Assembly: GCF_028649475.1 (NCBI RefSeq)
Contig: NZ_JAQSIP010000011.1
Span: 1-64,000, forward strand
DNA from: Curvibacter cyanobacteriorum
GTDB taxonomy: Bacteria > Pseudomonadota > Gammaproteobacteria > Burkholderiales > Burkholderiaceae_C
DNA length: 64,000 nt
Direction of reading: 5' to 3'
Under the pieces are notes generated by a model, which was given only the letters and a program-made list of their open reading frames with translations, was not told the origin of the DNA and ran no database searches. Positions 8,630 to 18,593 of this stretch are shown piece after piece. The translations under genes and the position numbers were made by a program. Each line of letters starts with the position of its first letter. Within the stretch, counting starts at the first letter, position 1.

Positions 8630-10318
8630 ATGAACTTCAACCAACTCAAAATTGGCTACCGCCTGGCCGCGGCCTTTGCGGCCATCCTGGTCATCACGGT
8701 GTTGGTGGCGGTCGTCGGGGTGCAACGCATCGGTGTGCTGCAAGAGGCGTCCGAGCGCGTGGCCTCGGTCGACATCGAACAGCAGGCCCTGGTCAATGAA
8801 TGGGCCACCGACATCCGCGTCAACTGGGTGCGCACCGAGGCGCAACTGCGTGGCGTCGATGTGGTGTACATCGATCGCCTGAAGAAAGACATCGAAGCCA
8901 CCTCGGTGGGCACCGCCAAGAAGATCAAACGGCTTGAGGAAATGGTGCAAGACGCCGGCAGCAAGGCCATGATGGAGGACATCCGCAAGGTGCGCGAGGC
9001 TTACCGCAACAAGCGCGCCGAGTTGCAAAAGCTCCAGGCCATGGGCGAGGACATCAGCCCGATGATCGACGGCCAGCTGCGCCCCATGGCCGATGCCTAC
9101 CTCAAAGTGCTGGACGACCTGCACCGCCGCATGAACGAGCAGCTGAGCCAGAGCATGGCGCAGAACAAGACCCTGACCACCCTGAGCCGCACCCTCCTGC
9201 TGGGCGCTGCAGCGGTGGCCGTGCTGCTGGGGGCCTGGCTGGCCTGGCTGGCCACGCGCTCCATCACCACCCCGGTGCAGCAGGCCGTGGATGCCGCCAC
9301 CGCGATCGCGCATGGCGACCTCTCGGTCTCGATTGCCGCCGGCGGGCGCGACGAAACCGGCCAATTGCTGCAGGCGCTGGCCGAAATGCAGCAGCGCCTG
9401 GCCGCCCTGGTGGGCGAAGTGCGGCAGAACGCCGACGGGGTGGCCACCGCCAGCGCCGAAATCGCCCAGGGCAACAACGACCTGTCGGCGCGCACCGAGC
9501 AGCAGGCCTCGGCCCTCGAAGAAACCGCCGCCTCGATGGAGGAGCTGGGCTCCACCGTGCGCCAGAACGCCGACAACGCGCGCGCGGCCAACCAGCTGGC
9601 GCTCAACGCGTCCAATGTGGCGGCCCAGGGCGGTGAGGTGGTGGCCGAGGTGGTCAGCACCATGAAGGGCATCAACGAGAGCTCGCGCAAGATCGCCGAC
9701 ATCATCGGCGTCATCGACGGCATCGCCTTCCAGACCAACATCCTGGCCTTGAATGCCGCGGTGGAAGCGGCCCGCGCCGGCGAACAAGGCCGAGGCTTTG
9801 CTGTGGTGGCCAGCGAGGTGCGCAGCCTGGCCGGGCGCAGCGCCGAGGCCGCACGCGAGATCAAGAGCCTGATCGGCGCCAGCGTGGAGCAGGTCGAAGC
9901 CGGCACCGCACTGGTCGACCGGGCTGGCAACACCATGACCGAGGTGGTCAGCGCGATCCGCCGCGTGACCGACATCATGGGCGAGATCAGCGCCGCCAGT
10001 TCGGAGCAAAGCGCGGGCGTCTCGCAAGTGGGCGAGGCGGTCACGCAGATGGACCAGGCCACGCAACAGAATGCGGCCTTGGTCGAACAATCGGCCGCGG
10101 CTGCCGCCAGCCTGCGCGCCCAGGCCAGCCAGCTGGTGCAGGCGGTGTCGGCCTTCACACTGGGCAACACCGCCCACATGCCGACCATCGAAGTCCATGC
10201 GCGGCGTGCCACGCGCTCGGGTCTGCCCGCCTCGCCGCCCTACCAGGGACCGGAGCGCCGGGCCACGTCCGGCGGCGACCGGCGCCACGCGGGCCCCGCC
10301 GACGCTCCGGGCACCTGA
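8630..10318 (+). CDS. Methyl-accepting chemotaxis protein (first of a tandem pair)
   Basis: A 562-residue inner-membrane chemoreceptor. TM1 is at about residues 12-32, followed by a four-helix-bundle-type periplasmic sensor of about 155 residues, TM2 at about 188-208, a HAMP domain and a long coiled-coil signalling domain. The kinase-contact hairpin tip ([22 protein letters not shown]) starts near residue 363. It should signal to CheA/CheW; the ligand is unknown. The C terminus (ADAPGT) has no CheR-binding pentapeptide, so methylation probably needs help from other receptors. The start is the ATG giving [12 protein letters not shown]. It is closely similar to the next gene, which suggests local duplication. 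Confidence 0.95.
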   Translation: MNFNQLKIGYRLAAAFAAILVITVLVAVVGVQRIGVLQEASERVASVDIEQQALVNEWATDIRVNWVRTEAQLRGVDVVYIDRLKKDIEATSVGTAKKIKRLEEMVQDAGSKAMMEDIRKVREAYRNKRAELQKLQAMGEDISPMIDGQLRPMADAYLKVLDDLHRRMNEQLSQSMAQNKTLTTLSRTLLLGAAAVAVLLGAWLAWLATRSITTPVQQAVDAATAIAHGDLSVSIAAGGRDETGQLLQALAEMQQRLAALVGEVRQNADGVATASAEIAQGNNDLSARTEQQASALEETAASMEELGSTVRQNADNARAANQLALNASNVAAQGGEVVAEVVSTMKGINESSRKIADIIGVIDGIAFQTNILALNAAVEAARAGEQGRGFAVVASEVRSLAGRSAEAAREIKSLIGASVEQVEAGTALVDRAGNTMTEVVSAIRRVTDIMGEISAASSEQSAGVSQVGEAVTQMDQATQQNAALVEQSAAAAASLRAQASQLVQAVSAFTLGNTAHMPTIEVHARRATRSGLPASPPYQGPERRATSGGDRRHAGPADAPGT

Positions 10319-10382
10319 GGCCCCCTGAGGCCCCCACCCGAGGCGGCCTTCCTGCCTGGCGCCCCCCACAGCACCGAGCGAC

Positions 10383-10411
10383 TTGGTGCGCGCCGGTTAT
10401 GGGGTTACATT
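10383..10411 (+). promoter_or_regulatory. Candidate promoter of the second chemoreceptor
   Basis: TTGGTG (10383-10388) and TACATT (10406-10411) are separated by 17 bp. Transcription would start near 10418, about 28 bases before the GGGAGG ribosome site of the second receptor gene. A separate promoter would allow the two paralogous receptors to be expressed independently. Confidence 0.5.
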
Positions 10412-10455
10412 CCGCAACAGACACAGGCCATTTTGAGTCTGGACTGGGAGGAATG

Positions 10456-12228
10456 ATGCGGGTGACCGACTGGAAACTGGGCGTCAGGCTGGGCCTGGCA
10501 TTTGGTGTGATGTTGCTGCTGGCCTGCCTGATAACGGCCGTGGGCATCAGCCGCATTCAGGGTTTGAAGCAGTCCAACGAACAGCTCGCCACCGTCGAGC
10601 TGAGCCGCCAGAAACTGGTCCAGGAGTGGCTCAACGACACCCAGATGAACTGGCTGCGCACCGAAGCCAGCTTCAAGGCCGACAACCGCGCCTACCTCGA
10701 CCAGTTGCAGCGTGACATGCAGTCCGTGGTGACGCTGCAAACCCAGCGCATCGAAGCCGTCAAAGCCCAGATGCAGACCCCGCAAGAAAAGCAGCTCTAC
10801 CAACAGGCGCTGGACCGCCGCCAGGCCTACCGAGCCGTTCGAAGTGACCTGCACCAGCGACAGCAGGCCGGCGATGACGTCAGCCCGCTGGTCGACTCGC
10901 GGCTGCGCGCCGAGTTTGTCGCCTACGAGGCCGAGATCCAGAAGCTCAAGTCGGCGCTCGATGGCAGCGTGCAAACCGAGCTGCGCGAGACCTTGCGGCA
11001 AGCCGACAACAGCCTGGTGGGCCTGTCGGCAGGCGCGCTCGGTTCGGCGCTGGCCAGCCTGCTGCTGGCCTGGTTCATCACGCGCTCCATCACCCGCCCC
11101 ATGGGACAAGCGGTGGCCCTGGCGACCGCGATGTCGCGCGGCGACTTGTCTCAGCCGCCACTGGTGGGCGGCCGCGATGAAACCGGGCAACTGCTGCAGG
11201 TGCTGGGCCAGATGCAAACCCACCTGGCCAACCTGGTCAGCGAAGTCCGCCGCAACGCTCAGGGCGTGGCCGACACCAGCGCCGAAATGGCCCAGGGCAA
11301 CCACGACCTGTCGGCCCGCACCGAACAGCAGGCCTCGGCGCTGGAGGAGACCGCCGCCTCCATGGAGGAGCTGGACTCCACCGTCAAAACCAATGCCGAG
11401 AGCGCGCGCCACGCCAACCAACTGGCCCTGCAAGCGTCCCAAGTGGCGGCCCAGGGCGGTGAGGTGGTGGCCGAAGTCGTGAGCACCATGAAGGACATCA
11501 ACGACAGCTCGCGCCGCATCGCGGACATCATCGGCGTCATCGATGGGATTGCGTTTCAGACCAACATCCTGGCCTTGAACGCCGCCGTCGAAGCCGCGCG
11601 GGCCGGCGAGCAGGGGCGTGGCTTCGCGGTGGTGGCGGGTGAAGTGCGCTCACTGGCCCAACGCAGTGCCGAAGCCGCCAAGGAGATCAAAGGCCTGATT
11701 GGCGCCAGCGTGGAGCGCGTCGAACTCGGCACCGCCCTGGTCGACCGCGCAGGCCAGACCATGACCGAGGTGGTGAGCTCGATCCGGCGCGTGACCGACA
11801 TCGTGGGCGAGATCAGCACCGCCAGTTCGGAGCAGAGCGCCGGTTTGTCGCAGGTCGGCGAAGCGGTGATGCAGATGGACCACACCACGCAGCAGAATGC
11901 GGCCCTGGTCGAGCAGTCGGCCGCGGCGGCGGCCAGCTTGCGGCAGCAGGCGCAGCAGTTGGTTGAGGCGGTGGCGGTGTTCAAACTCAACGCCCTCAAC
12001 CCGCCCGCGGTCGAGGTGCGCACCCCGCGCGCCACCCGCTCGCCCACACCACCGGCCACCCCTTACACCGGCCCCGAACGGCGCCAGTCCCCCGCCCCTG
12101 GCGCCAGCGAGCACGCCTCGGCGGCCCGCCCTGCGCCCAGCCCCGAGCGCCGCAACCCACCAGCGCCGCCCGCGGCAGCCGCCGCCCCCCGGGCGGGCGG
12201 CTCGGAGCAGGACTGGACCAGCTTCTGA
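10456..12228 (+). CDS. Methyl-accepting chemotaxis protein with C-terminal DWTSF tether
   Basis: A 590-residue chemoreceptor with the same architecture as its upstream neighbour: TM1 at about residues 9-30, a four-helix-bundle sensor, TM2 near 190-210, HAMP, and a signalling domain with the hairpin tip near residue 365. The signalling halves are nearly identical while the sensors are diverged, so ligands probably differ. A Pro/Ala-rich linker of about 75 residues ends in Asp-Trp-Thr-Ser-Phe, which matches the xWxxF pentapeptide that tethers CheR and CheB. The start used is the second of two adjacent ATGs, four bases after GGGAGG; the first ATG is too close to that site. Confidence 0.95.
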   Translation: MRVTDWKLGVRLGLAFGVMLLLACLITAVGISRIQGLKQSNEQLATVELSRQKLVQEWLNDTQMNWLRTEASFKADNRAYLDQLQRDMQSVVTLQTQRIEAVKAQMQTPQEKQLYQQALDRRQAYRAVRSDLHQRQQAGDDVSPLVDSRLRAEFVAYEAEIQKLKSALDGSVQTELRETLRQADNSLVGLSAGALGSALASLLLAWFITRSITRPMGQAVALATAMSRGDLSQPPLVGGRDETGQLLQVLGQMQTHLANLVSEVRRNAQGVADTSAEMAQGNHDLSARTEQQASALEETAASMEELDSTVKTNAESARHANQLALQASQVAAQGGEVVAEVVSTMKDINDSSRRIADIIGVIDGIAFQTNILALNAAVEAARAGEQGRGFAVVAGEVRSLAQRSAEAAKEIKGLIGASVERVELGTALVDRAGQTMTEVVSSIRRVTDIVGEISTASSEQSAGLSQVGEAVMQMDHTTQQNAALVEQSAAAAASLRQQAQQLVEAVAVFKLNALNPPAVEVRTPRATRSPTPPATPYTGPERRQSPAPGASEHASAARPAPSPERRNPPAPPAAAAAPRAGGSEQDWTSF

Positions 12229-12260
12229 GCCCAGGCGCTGACCACCGCCCCGCCAGCGCG

Positions 12261-12971
12261 TCAGGCCAGCTCGGCCAGGGAATCCAGGAAAGCGTCGGCC
12301 GCCACCGCGCGGATCGGCTGGCCGTGGTTGTAGCCATAGGTGACCAGCCAGACCGGGCAACCCGCGGCCCGGGCCGCCTGGGCGTCGTTGCTGGAGTCGC
12401 CCACCATCACCGTGCGCGCCGGGGCCGTGCCGAGCGCAGCGCAGGCGCCCAGCAGGGGCTGGGGATCGGGTTTTTTGCGCTCGAACGAATCACCGCCAAA
12501 GACATGGCTGAAATAGCCACTCAGGCCTTTGGCCTCCAGCAGCGGGCGGGCAAAGGCCAGCGGCTTGTTGGTCAGGCAGGCCAGGGCCAGGCCACGCTGA
12601 CGCAGGGCCTCCAGGCCCGCCACCACGCCGGGGTAAACCTGGGCAAATTGACCGTTGATGTCGAGGTAATGGGCCTGATAGCGGTCCCAGGCGGCCGGAA
12701 ACAGCGCGGACACCCGCTCGGTCAGTGCATCGCCTTGCAGCCCCTGGGTGCTGCTCAGCACCTGGCCCAGCACCGAGCGCAGCAGGTGTTCCGAGCCCTT
12801 GCCCACCATGTTCACGATCAACTCGGGGGCCACCGGGGCCAGGGTCAGATCGGCCAACATGCGGTTCAGGGCCTGGGCAAAATCACCCAGGGTGTCCACC
12901 ATCGTGCCGTCGAGGTCGAGGATGACGGCGTCCAGAGGCAAAGGGGTCGAAGCAAGGGCGGAAGGCTGCAT
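12261..12971 (-). CDS. gph: Phosphoglycolate phosphatase (HAD family)
   Basis: A 236-residue HAD-superfamily phosphatase. Motif I DLDGTMVDT has the nucleophile Asp19 and acid/base Asp21, and motif IV is GDSSNDAQAA. Gph removes phosphate from 2-phosphoglycolate made during repair of oxidised DNA ends and by Rubisco. In betaproteobacteria gph often sits near trpE, and here it is a few kilobases away, separated by the chemoreceptor genes. The start is the ATG of MQPSAL; longer frames upstream run through low-complexity sequence and are unlikely to be coding. It is divergent from arsC. Confidence 0.9.
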   Translation of the reverse strand: MQPSALASTPLPLDAVILDLDGTMVDTLGDFAQALNRMLADLTLAPVAPELIVNMVGKGSEHLLRSVLGQVLSSTQGLQGDALTERVSALFPAAWDRYQAHYLDINGQFAQVYPGVVAGLEALRQRGLALACLTNKPLAFARPLLEAKGLSGYFSHVFGGDSFERKKPDPQPLLGACAALGTAPARTVMVGDSSNDAQAARAAGCPVWLVTYGYNHGQPIRAVAADAFLDSLAELA

Positions 12972-13020
12972 GGCGTGAAGGGATGAAACAAACCCGCCAT
13001 TCTGGCAGCAGCGCCGCTGC

Positions 13021-13067
13021 CCCCACATTCCCCCCACATTCCCCCCACATCCGCCCACATCCGCCCC
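13021..13067. repeat. Short-period ACAT/C-rich repeat between gph and arsC
   Basis: Four copies of ACAT in a C-rich background occur with periods of 11, 11 and 10 bases. The copies lie in the 161-base gap between two divergent genes. The period is close to one helical turn, so the copies would face the same side of the DNA. It may be slippage-prone simple sequence; no binding protein can be named. Confidence 0.55.
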
Positions 13068-13132
13068 CACCGGGCGGCCCGGCGCCGGGCCGGGGCATCG
13101 CACAATGGCGCCTGTTCAGACAGGACTTCAGC

Positions 13133-13570
13133 ATGAGCGACATCACGATCTACCACAACCCCCAATGCGGCACCTCGCGCAACACCCTGGCCCTGATCCG
13201 CAACAGCGGCGAAGAGCCCCGCGTGGTGCTGTACCTCGAAACACCGCCCGACAAGGACACCCTGCGCGCCCTGGTGGCGGCCACTGGGGAGCCAGTGCGC
13301 GCGCTGCTGCGGGAAAAAGGCAGCCCTTACGAGGCGCTGGGCCTCGGTCAGCCCCACTGGAGCGACGAGGAGTTGCTCGATTTCATGGTCGCGCACCCGC
13401 TGCTGATCAACCGGCCCCTGGTGGTGACCCCTTTGGGGACCCGTCTGTGCCGCCCTTCCGAGCGGGTGCTGGACCTGCTGCCGCAGCCCCAGCGCGGCGC
13501 CTTCAACAAGGAGGACGGTGAAGCGGTGATCGATGCCCAGGGCCAGCGCGTGCCGCCCCAGGCCAACTGA
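13133..13570 (+). CDS. arsC: ArsC-type (glutaredoxin-linked) arsenate reductase
   Basis: A 145-residue thioredoxin-fold protein of the E. coli ArsC class. The N terminus MSDITIYHNPQCGTSRNT has the catalytic Cys12 followed by the conserved Thr-Ser-Arg. The RPLVVTP segment and an arginine-containing C-terminal region are family typical. The enzyme reduces arsenate to arsenite with glutaredoxin and glutathione. No arsR, arsB or acr3 neighbour is present, so it is an orphan and may have a housekeeping role; some close homologues are annotated only as ArsC-family. The start is the only ATG that preserves the domain. Confidence 0.92.
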   Translation: MSDITIYHNPQCGTSRNTLALIRNSGEEPRVVLYLETPPDKDTLRALVAATGEPVRALLREKGSPYEALGLGQPHWSDEELLDFMVAHPLLINRPLVVTPLGTRLCRPSERVLDLLPQPQRGAFNKEDGEAVIDAQGQRVPPQAN

Positions 13571-13575
13571 CAGGC

Positions 13576-13593
13576 CCCTGCCCCGGGGCAGGG
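13576..13593. terminator. Perfect palindrome after arsC, possible terminator hairpin
   Basis: CCCTGCCCC is followed directly by its complement GGGGCAGGG, six bases after the arsC stop and in the gap before the convergent rpe end. It would form a strong short hairpin, but no T run follows on either strand. Termination is therefore uncertain. Confidence 0.4.
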
Positions 13594-13681
13594 TGGGCTT
13601 GACGCGCGCCAGCGGCCTCGCCACCGCCCAGATTCAGCCCCCCGGACCAGGGGGCGCCAGGGCGCACGCCGCTGGACAGGC

Positions 13682-14386
13682 TCAGCGCGCCACGTCGGCG
13701 AGCTGAGCGCGCATGGCCTGGATCACGGTCTGGTAGCTGGGCTGACCGAAGATCGCGCTGCCCGCGACAAAGGTGTCGGCGCCGGCCGAAGCCACGCGGG
13801 CAATGTTGTCGGTCTTGATGCCACCGTCGACCTCGAGGCGGATGTCCTTGCCCGAGGCGTCGATGAGGCGGCGCACCGCCTCGATCTTGCGCAGGGTCGA
13901 ATCAATGAAGCTCTGACCGCCAAACCCCGGGTTGACGCTCATCAGCAAAATCAGGTCGAGGTCTTCAATGACCCAGTCCAGCACGTCCAGCGGCTGAGCC
14001 GGGTTGAACACCAGCCCCGCCTTCACGCCCTTGCTCTTGATGGCCTGGATGCTGCGGTGAACGTGGGCCGAGGCGTCGGGGTGGAAGCTGATGTAGTCCG
14101 CCCCCGCCTCGGCAAACGCCGCCGCCAGCGCGTCAACCGGCTGGATCATCAGGTGCACATCGATGGGCACGGGCTGGCCGTCGGGGGTCTTGGCGTGCGG
14201 CTTGAGCGCCTGGCACACCATCGGGCCGAAGGTCAGGTTGGGCACGTAATGGTTGTCCATCACGTCGAAGTGGATCCAGTCGGCGCCAGCGGCGATCACA
14301 TCACGCACCTCCTCGCCCAGCCGAGCAAAGTCGGCCGACAGGATGGAAGGAGCGATGCGGTAGGGGGTGGGAGCAGGGGTCTTCAT
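13682..14386 (-). CDS. rpe: Ribulose-phosphate 3-epimerase
   Basis: A 234-residue TIM-barrel enzyme that interconverts ribulose 5-phosphate and xylulose 5-phosphate in the pentose phosphate pathway. Family signatures [16 protein letters not shown] (11-26), [12 protein letters not shown] with metal/catalytic residues (39-50), the [10 protein letters not shown] loop and VDGGI near the C terminus are all visible. The ATG chosen is the nearest to the domain; another ATG three codons upstream is possible. It is divergent from apaG. Confidence 0.96.
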   Translation of the reverse strand: MKTPAPTPYRIAPSILSADFARLGEEVRDVIAAGADWIHFDVMDNHYVPNLTFGPMVCQALKPHAKTPDGQPVPIDVHLMIQPVDALAAAFAEAGADYISFHPDASAHVHRSIQAIKSKGVKAGLVFNPAQPLDVLDWVIEDLDLILLMSVNPGFGGQSFIDSTLRKIEAVRRLIDASGKDIRLEVDGGIKTDNIARVASAGADTFVAGSAIFGQPSYQTVIQAMRAQLADVAR

Positions 14387-14556
14387 GGCCGCCATTGTCG
14401 CAGCAGGCCTAGCGCGCCGGGTAGTGCCCCAAGCGGCGCTCGGGAATAGCCCCCTGAAGCCAGACAGATGCCCCCACCCGGCCCCCACGCCGCCGCGCTG
14501 AATGCCAGAATGCGGGAACTTCAGGGCCTGTGCAGCTCTCCACCTTTCTGACCACC

Positions 14557-14955
14557 ATGTCCAGCAAATACCAGATCAACGTCGTCGTCGAACCCCAATA
14601 CCTGCCTGACCAGTCCCACCCGGCACAATCGCTGCATGGTTTTGCCTACACCGTGACGATCACCAACACCGGTCAGGTCAGCGCCCAGTTGATCTCGCGC
14701 CACTGGTTGATCAACGACGCCCGCGGCCACTGCGAAGAGGTCAAGGGCCTGGGGGTGGTGGGTCAGCAACCGCTGCTGAAACCAGGCGAGTCGTTCCAGT
14801 ACACCAGTGGCTGTCGCCTGCGCACGCCCAGCGGCACCATGCGCGGCAGCTATTTCTTTGTCACCGAGGATGGCGAGCGCTTTGACGCCCCCATCCCCCT
14901 GTTCGTGCTCGAGGCCCAGGCGGGCCCGCACACCCCGGCGCGGGTGCTGCACTGA
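14557..14955 (+). CDS. apaG: ApaG domain protein
   Basis: A 132-residue single-domain protein of the ApaG (DUF525) family. The typical core runs from [16 protein letters not shown] at the N terminus to [20 protein letters not shown]. It forms a fibronectin-type beta sandwich, and its biochemical role is unsettled (a magnesium/cobalt-related phenotype is known in enterobacteria). The start used is the ATG nine codons into the longest frame, which matches family length. The next gene begins 33 bases downstream on the same strand. Confidence 0.92.
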   Translation: MSSKYQINVVVEPQYLPDQSHPAQSLHGFAYTVTITNTGQVSAQLISRHWLINDARGHCEEVKGLGVVGQQPLLKPGESFQYTSGCRLRTPSGTMRGSYFFVTEDGERFDAPIPLFVLEAQAGPHTPARVLH

Positions 14956-14988
14956 GCACGCGCTCACTTCTCCATTTTTGAACGGCCC

Positions 14989-16992
14989 ATGAAGCAACAC
15001 CCACCCGACCTGCCCCAGATCCTCGACGCCCTGAACCCCCACGCCTCGCTGGTGCAACGCCACCTGTGGCTGATCAGCTTGCTGCAATGGGTGCGCGGTC
15101 ATGGCGACGATGCGCAGGCCGCGGTGGCGCGGGTGCGGCTGATGTTGGACGCGGTGCAACTGCGCCCGGAATGGCGGCTGCAGTGGCAGCTGTGGTGGCG
15201 CAACTTCATTGGCGCGGTCGACGCCACCGCCTTGCTGGCCGACCACGGCTTTGCGCCGCACAACGCCTTCATGAGCGAGCTGGGCAACCGGCTGCGCAAG
15301 AAGCTGCTGCCGCGCACCCCGGAAACCACCGACCTGGCCGAGCTGTTCGAGCTGCTGCTGCCCAGCCCCTTCGACGCCGAGTGGCTGCGCGCCCTCGACA
15401 GCGACACCCTGCAACGGCTGGAAACCCTGCTTTTCACGCCGCCCGAGGCCGAAGAAGGCCACCGACCCGCGGCGCCGGACCTGCCCACGGTCAGTGGCGG
15501 CCAACGCCTGTTGCTCGACGCCCTGACCTACAGCGTGGGCCAGGTCAGCGCGACAGGCTTTGCCTCCGAGATCCGCCAACGCATGTCCGAACAGGCGCAG
15601 CAGGAGCGCCCTTTCCATGAGTTGCCAGCCCATTTCGAGCGCCTGCGCCAAGCGGTGCTGGCCGAAGGACCGCAAAGTGGCGCGGCGCTGGCGGCGGCCG
15701 AAGTGCTGCGCCAGCAGCTCGACGCCTGCCGACGCGCCGCCCAGACCGTCTACACCCACCTCGAGGAGCACGGCATCTCGGTGGGCATCGTGTTCCGCCT
15801 GCGCCAGTTGCGCGAGCGGGTGCGGCGCATCCGGGAACTGATGCACTGCCTGCAAAGCCAGCACCCGGCCGAAGACACCACGCGCCTGCTGGCCCGACTG
15901 GTGCTGGTCAGCCAGGAGGGCCGCAGCCTGCGCGCCCTGATCGCCACCAGCTCGCAACTGACGGCGGCCAAAGTCGCCGAGCGCAGTGCCGAGAGCGGCG
16001 AGCACTACATCACCCGCAACGCCACCGAGTACCGCGAGATGCTGCGCAAGGCCGCCGGGGGGGGGCTGGTGCTGTCGTTCACCACCTGGGCCAAGTTCAG
16101 CATTTACGCGCTGGGCCTGTCGGCGTTCTGGAGCGGGTTTGCCTCCGGCATCAACTACGCGCTGTCCTTCGTCATCGTCATGCTGCTGCACTGGACGGTG
16201 GCCACCAAGCAGCCCGCCGTGACGGCCCCCGCGATGGCGGCCAAGCTCAAGGACATGAATGGCCCCGACGCGGTGGACAACTTCGTCGACGAGGTCGCCC
16301 ACCTGCTGCGATCGCAGATCGCCGCCATCCTGGGCAACCTGGGGCTGGTGATCCCGGCCGTGCTGCTGATCTGCGGCGCCCTGCACCTGGCTGGACTGAA
16401 CCCGATGGTTGACGAGGCCCATGCCCGCCACACCCTGCACGACCTGAGCCTGCTCGGACCGACCGCCTTTTTTGCCGCCTTCACCGGGGTGCTGCTGTTC
16501 GCCTCGAGCATCATCGCGGGCTGGGTGGAAAACTGGTTTGTGCTGCACCGACTGGACTCGGCCCTGACCTACAACCCGCGCTTCACCCGCCTGCTGGGCC
16601 CCGTGCGGGCACGGCGCTGGGGACAGTGGTTGCGCGGCAACATCTCGGGGCTGGCAGCCAACATCTCGCTGGGCCTGATGCTGGGCCTGGTGCCGGCCTT
16701 CGCGGGCTTCTTCGGCCTGGGCCTGGAGGTGCGCCACGTCACCCTGTCAACCGGCCAGGTCAGCGCAGCGGCCGCCACCCTGGGGCTGGAGGCCTTGCTG
16801 AGCGCCGACTTCTGGTGGGCGGTGGCGGGGCTGTTGGCGATTGGCCCGCTGAACCTGGCGGTCAGTTTTTACCTGGCCTTCCGCCTCGCACTGAAGGCGC
16901 AGAACGTCAGCGGGGTCGAGCGCCAGCGCATCCGCCGGGCCATCTGGGCGCGTTGGCGAGAGGCCCCCGGCAGCTTCTTTTGGCCACGTTGA
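14989..16992 (+). CDS. gcr: Gcr-family membrane protein (annotated site-specific recombinase family)
   Basis: A 667-residue protein of the betaproteobacterial family labelled site-specific recombinase Gcr. The N-terminal 350 residues are helical and soluble looking. The C-terminal half has about six hydrophobic membrane segments (roughly residues 355-405, 440-465, 480-510, 545-575 and 600-635). I see neither the serine-recombinase nor the tyrosine-recombinase catalytic pattern. The membrane topology argues against a classical recombinase, and the name comes from old genetic work. The gene follows apaG closely and may be cotranscribed with it. Confidence 0.8.
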   Translation: MKQHPPDLPQILDALNPHASLVQRHLWLISLLQWVRGHGDDAQAAVARVRLMLDAVQLRPEWRLQWQLWWRNFIGAVDATALLADHGFAPHNAFMSELGNRLRKKLLPRTPETTDLAELFELLLPSPFDAEWLRALDSDTLQRLETLLFTPPEAEEGHRPAAPDLPTVSGGQRLLLDALTYSVGQVSATGFASEIRQRMSEQAQQERPFHELPAHFERLRQAVLAEGPQSGAALAAAEVLRQQLDACRRAAQTVYTHLEEHGISVGIVFRLRQLRERVRRIRELMHCLQSQHPAEDTTRLLARLVLVSQEGRSLRALIATSSQLTAAKVAERSAESGEHYITRNATEYREMLRKAAGGGLVLSFTTWAKFSIYALGLSAFWSGFASGINYALSFVIVMLLHWTVATKQPAVTAPAMAAKLKDMNGPDAVDNFVDEVAHLLRSQIAAILGNLGLVIPAVLLICGALHLAGLNPMVDEAHARHTLHDLSLLGPTAFFAAFTGVLLFASSIIAGWVENWFVLHRLDSALTYNPRFTRLLGPVRARRWGQWLRGNISGLAANISLGLMLGLVPAFAGFFGLGLEVRHVTLSTGQVSAAAATLGLEALLSADFWWAVAGLLAIGPLNLAVSFYLAFRLALKAQNVSGVERQRIRRAIWARWREAPGSFFWPR

Positions 16993-17082
16993 CGCCACTG
17001 GCTGGCGAGCGCCCCGCGGGCAGGCACAATAGGCCAAGAGACCCCATGCGGTCGCCCTTCCCGGGCGGCCGGTCCAGAAGCC

Positions 17083-18156
17083 ATGTCCGCCCCTTTTGTG
17101 AATCACAAACCACTGCGGCCCGTGCTGCTGCCCGCCTCGCTGGTCGAGGCGCTGATCACCCACGACCTCAGCGCGCCCGTCGCGGTGGTCGACCTTGACC
17201 TGCGTCTGGTCTACACCAACGCCACCTTCGCCCGCTGGTTCCAGCGCACCCCGGCCGAAATGGTGGGCCTGAGCCTGCTGACGCTGTACGGGACCGAGCA
17301 CATGGCCTCGCTGCGGGGCCACCTGGACCGGGTACTGCAGGGCGAGGTGGTGCACTACCAGCGTCAGGTGCCCGATGCGCAAGGCCAGTCCTACTGGCAC
17401 AACATCAGCATGAGCCCCTGGCACGACGAAGAGGGCAATGTCATCGGGGTCGTCAACGTGGCCTTGCGGGTGCACGAACTCAAGATCACCGCCGACGCCT
17501 TGCGCGTGGCCAACCAGCGGCTGGCGTCGCACATGGAAAACAGCCCCCTGGGCGTGCTGGAAATGGACGCCGAACTGACCCTGCTGCATTGCTCGTCGCG
17601 GGCCAGCCAGTGGTTTGGCTGGTCGCTCGACGAGGTCCGGGGCCAGGAACTGCCCGCCTTGCTGAGCCTGAACCAGACACTGGGCCCCCTGGCCGCAGCC
17701 CTGAAGCGGCTGAAGAGCGGCCAGGAACTGCAAAACCGCGCCGAGCTCACCATCACCCAGCCGGACGGCGCCATCGTCCACACGGTCTGGTTCAACTCGG
17801 CCATGACCGAGCCCCAGGGGCAGGTCAGCTCGATCATGTCGCAGGTCGAAAACGTGACCGAGCGGGTGATGGCGGCGCGCCAGTTGTGGCCGGCGGCCTC
17901 GCCTTCGGCGCCCGACTCCATCGCCAGCCTGCTCGACCGCAGCGATTTCATGGCCAAGATCTGCACCAGCCTGCGCCTGACGCCGGCCGAAGCCCGCGTG
18001 GCGGTGCTGCTGTCCGAGGGCCACCCCCTGAAACGCATTGCCCAGATGACCGACCTGTCCATCCACACCGTGCGCAGTCAGGTCAAAAGCGCGCTCGCCA
18101 AGCAAAACCTGCACCGCCAGGTGGACCTGGTGCGGCGCGTGATGTTGGTGCGTTGA
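17083..18156 (+). CDS. PAS-PAS-LuxR type transcriptional regulator
   Basis: A 357-residue one-component regulator. Two PAS-like domains (about residues 30-135 and 150-265) precede a LuxR/NarL-type helix-turn-helix (about 295-357), with the pattern LTPAEARVAVLLSEGHPLKRIAQMTD. The second PAS domain is followed by the usual PAC-like strand. No receiver domain or kinase partner is adjacent, so signal input is probably through the PAS pockets (small molecule, redox or light). The target genes are unknown. Immediately downstream lies a hairpin-rich non-coding region. Confidence 0.88.
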   Translation: MSAPFVNHKPLRPVLLPASLVEALITHDLSAPVAVVDLDLRLVYTNATFARWFQRTPAEMVGLSLLTLYGTEHMASLRGHLDRVLQGEVVHYQRQVPDAQGQSYWHNISMSPWHDEEGNVIGVVNVALRVHELKITADALRVANQRLASHMENSPLGVLEMDAELTLLHCSSRASQWFGWSLDEVRGQELPALLSLNQTLGPLAAALKRLKSGQELQNRAELTITQPDGAIVHTVWFNSAMTEPQGQVSSIMSQVENVTERVMAARQLWPAASPSAPDSIASLLDRSDFMAKICTSLRLTPAEARVAVLLSEGHPLKRIAQMTDLSIHTVRSQVKSALAKQNLHRQVDLVRRVMLVR

Positions 18157-18593
18157 GGCCCATGAACAACGGGGCCGAAGCCCCGTTGAAGACGCTGGTC
18201 AAAGACCAGGCCATGGTGGGCCGCCAAAAGGGCCGGCCCATGAAGACCACCGGGTTCAAAAAGGACGCGTCTCCCACGCCTCCCATCCCTTTGCTCATCT
18301 CAAGAACATGGGAGACGCGCCTTGTTGACCCTGAATTTCTAGTTGTTTCCCTGACCGCGGCTTGACGGGGCCGCAGGCCCTTTCGTGTGACAGCGCAACG
18401 GGGCTCCTGCGCCCCAGACAACCCGATGAAAGGACGACTGGGATACAGGATTGGTGCAAATGTTAAAAAAAGTCCCCCTCGTTGACCATCCCGCAATTGG
18501 GGGATTACCCAGCCCGGGGGCAGGCGGCCGGGCTCGGGGCCCGCAGCGCCCATGGGGAAGCCCCTTATGCTTGGGCCCTCGAGAGGAATCCGC
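18157..18593. other. 437-base non-coding region rich in hairpins
   Basis: No convincing open frame is present. At least seven inverted repeats can be drawn: 18168-18187 (8 pairs, CGAA loop), 18195-18209 (6 pairs), 18217-18240 (7 pairs), 18266-18319 (11 pairs across a 32-base loop), 18368-18380 (5 pairs), 18400-18415 (5 pairs) and 18511-18534 (7 pairs). The first could terminate the PAS-LuxR gene but has no T run. A run of seven A bases is at 18464-18471. The density of stems suggests a structured RNA or a remnant of repeats; neither is proven. Confidence 0.55.

Noticed and set aside
13133-13570. Arsenic resistance island
   Set aside because: arsC is alone, with no arsR, arsB, acr3 or arsH next to it, so there is no operon to call.
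14521-16737. Long open frame antisense to apaG and gcr
   Set aside because: It covers two genes in antisense and is rich in Gln/Gly/Ala/His. This is a high-GC codon bias artefact.
14989-16992. Integrase or mobile element based on the recombinase family name
   Set aside because: No catalytic recombinase motif, no repeats or att sites at its borders, and it has several membrane segments.
18362-18593. TPP riboswitch before thiL
   Set aside because: The conserved CTGAGA and ACCTGATCTGG blocks are absent, and thiL has a simple ribosome site.
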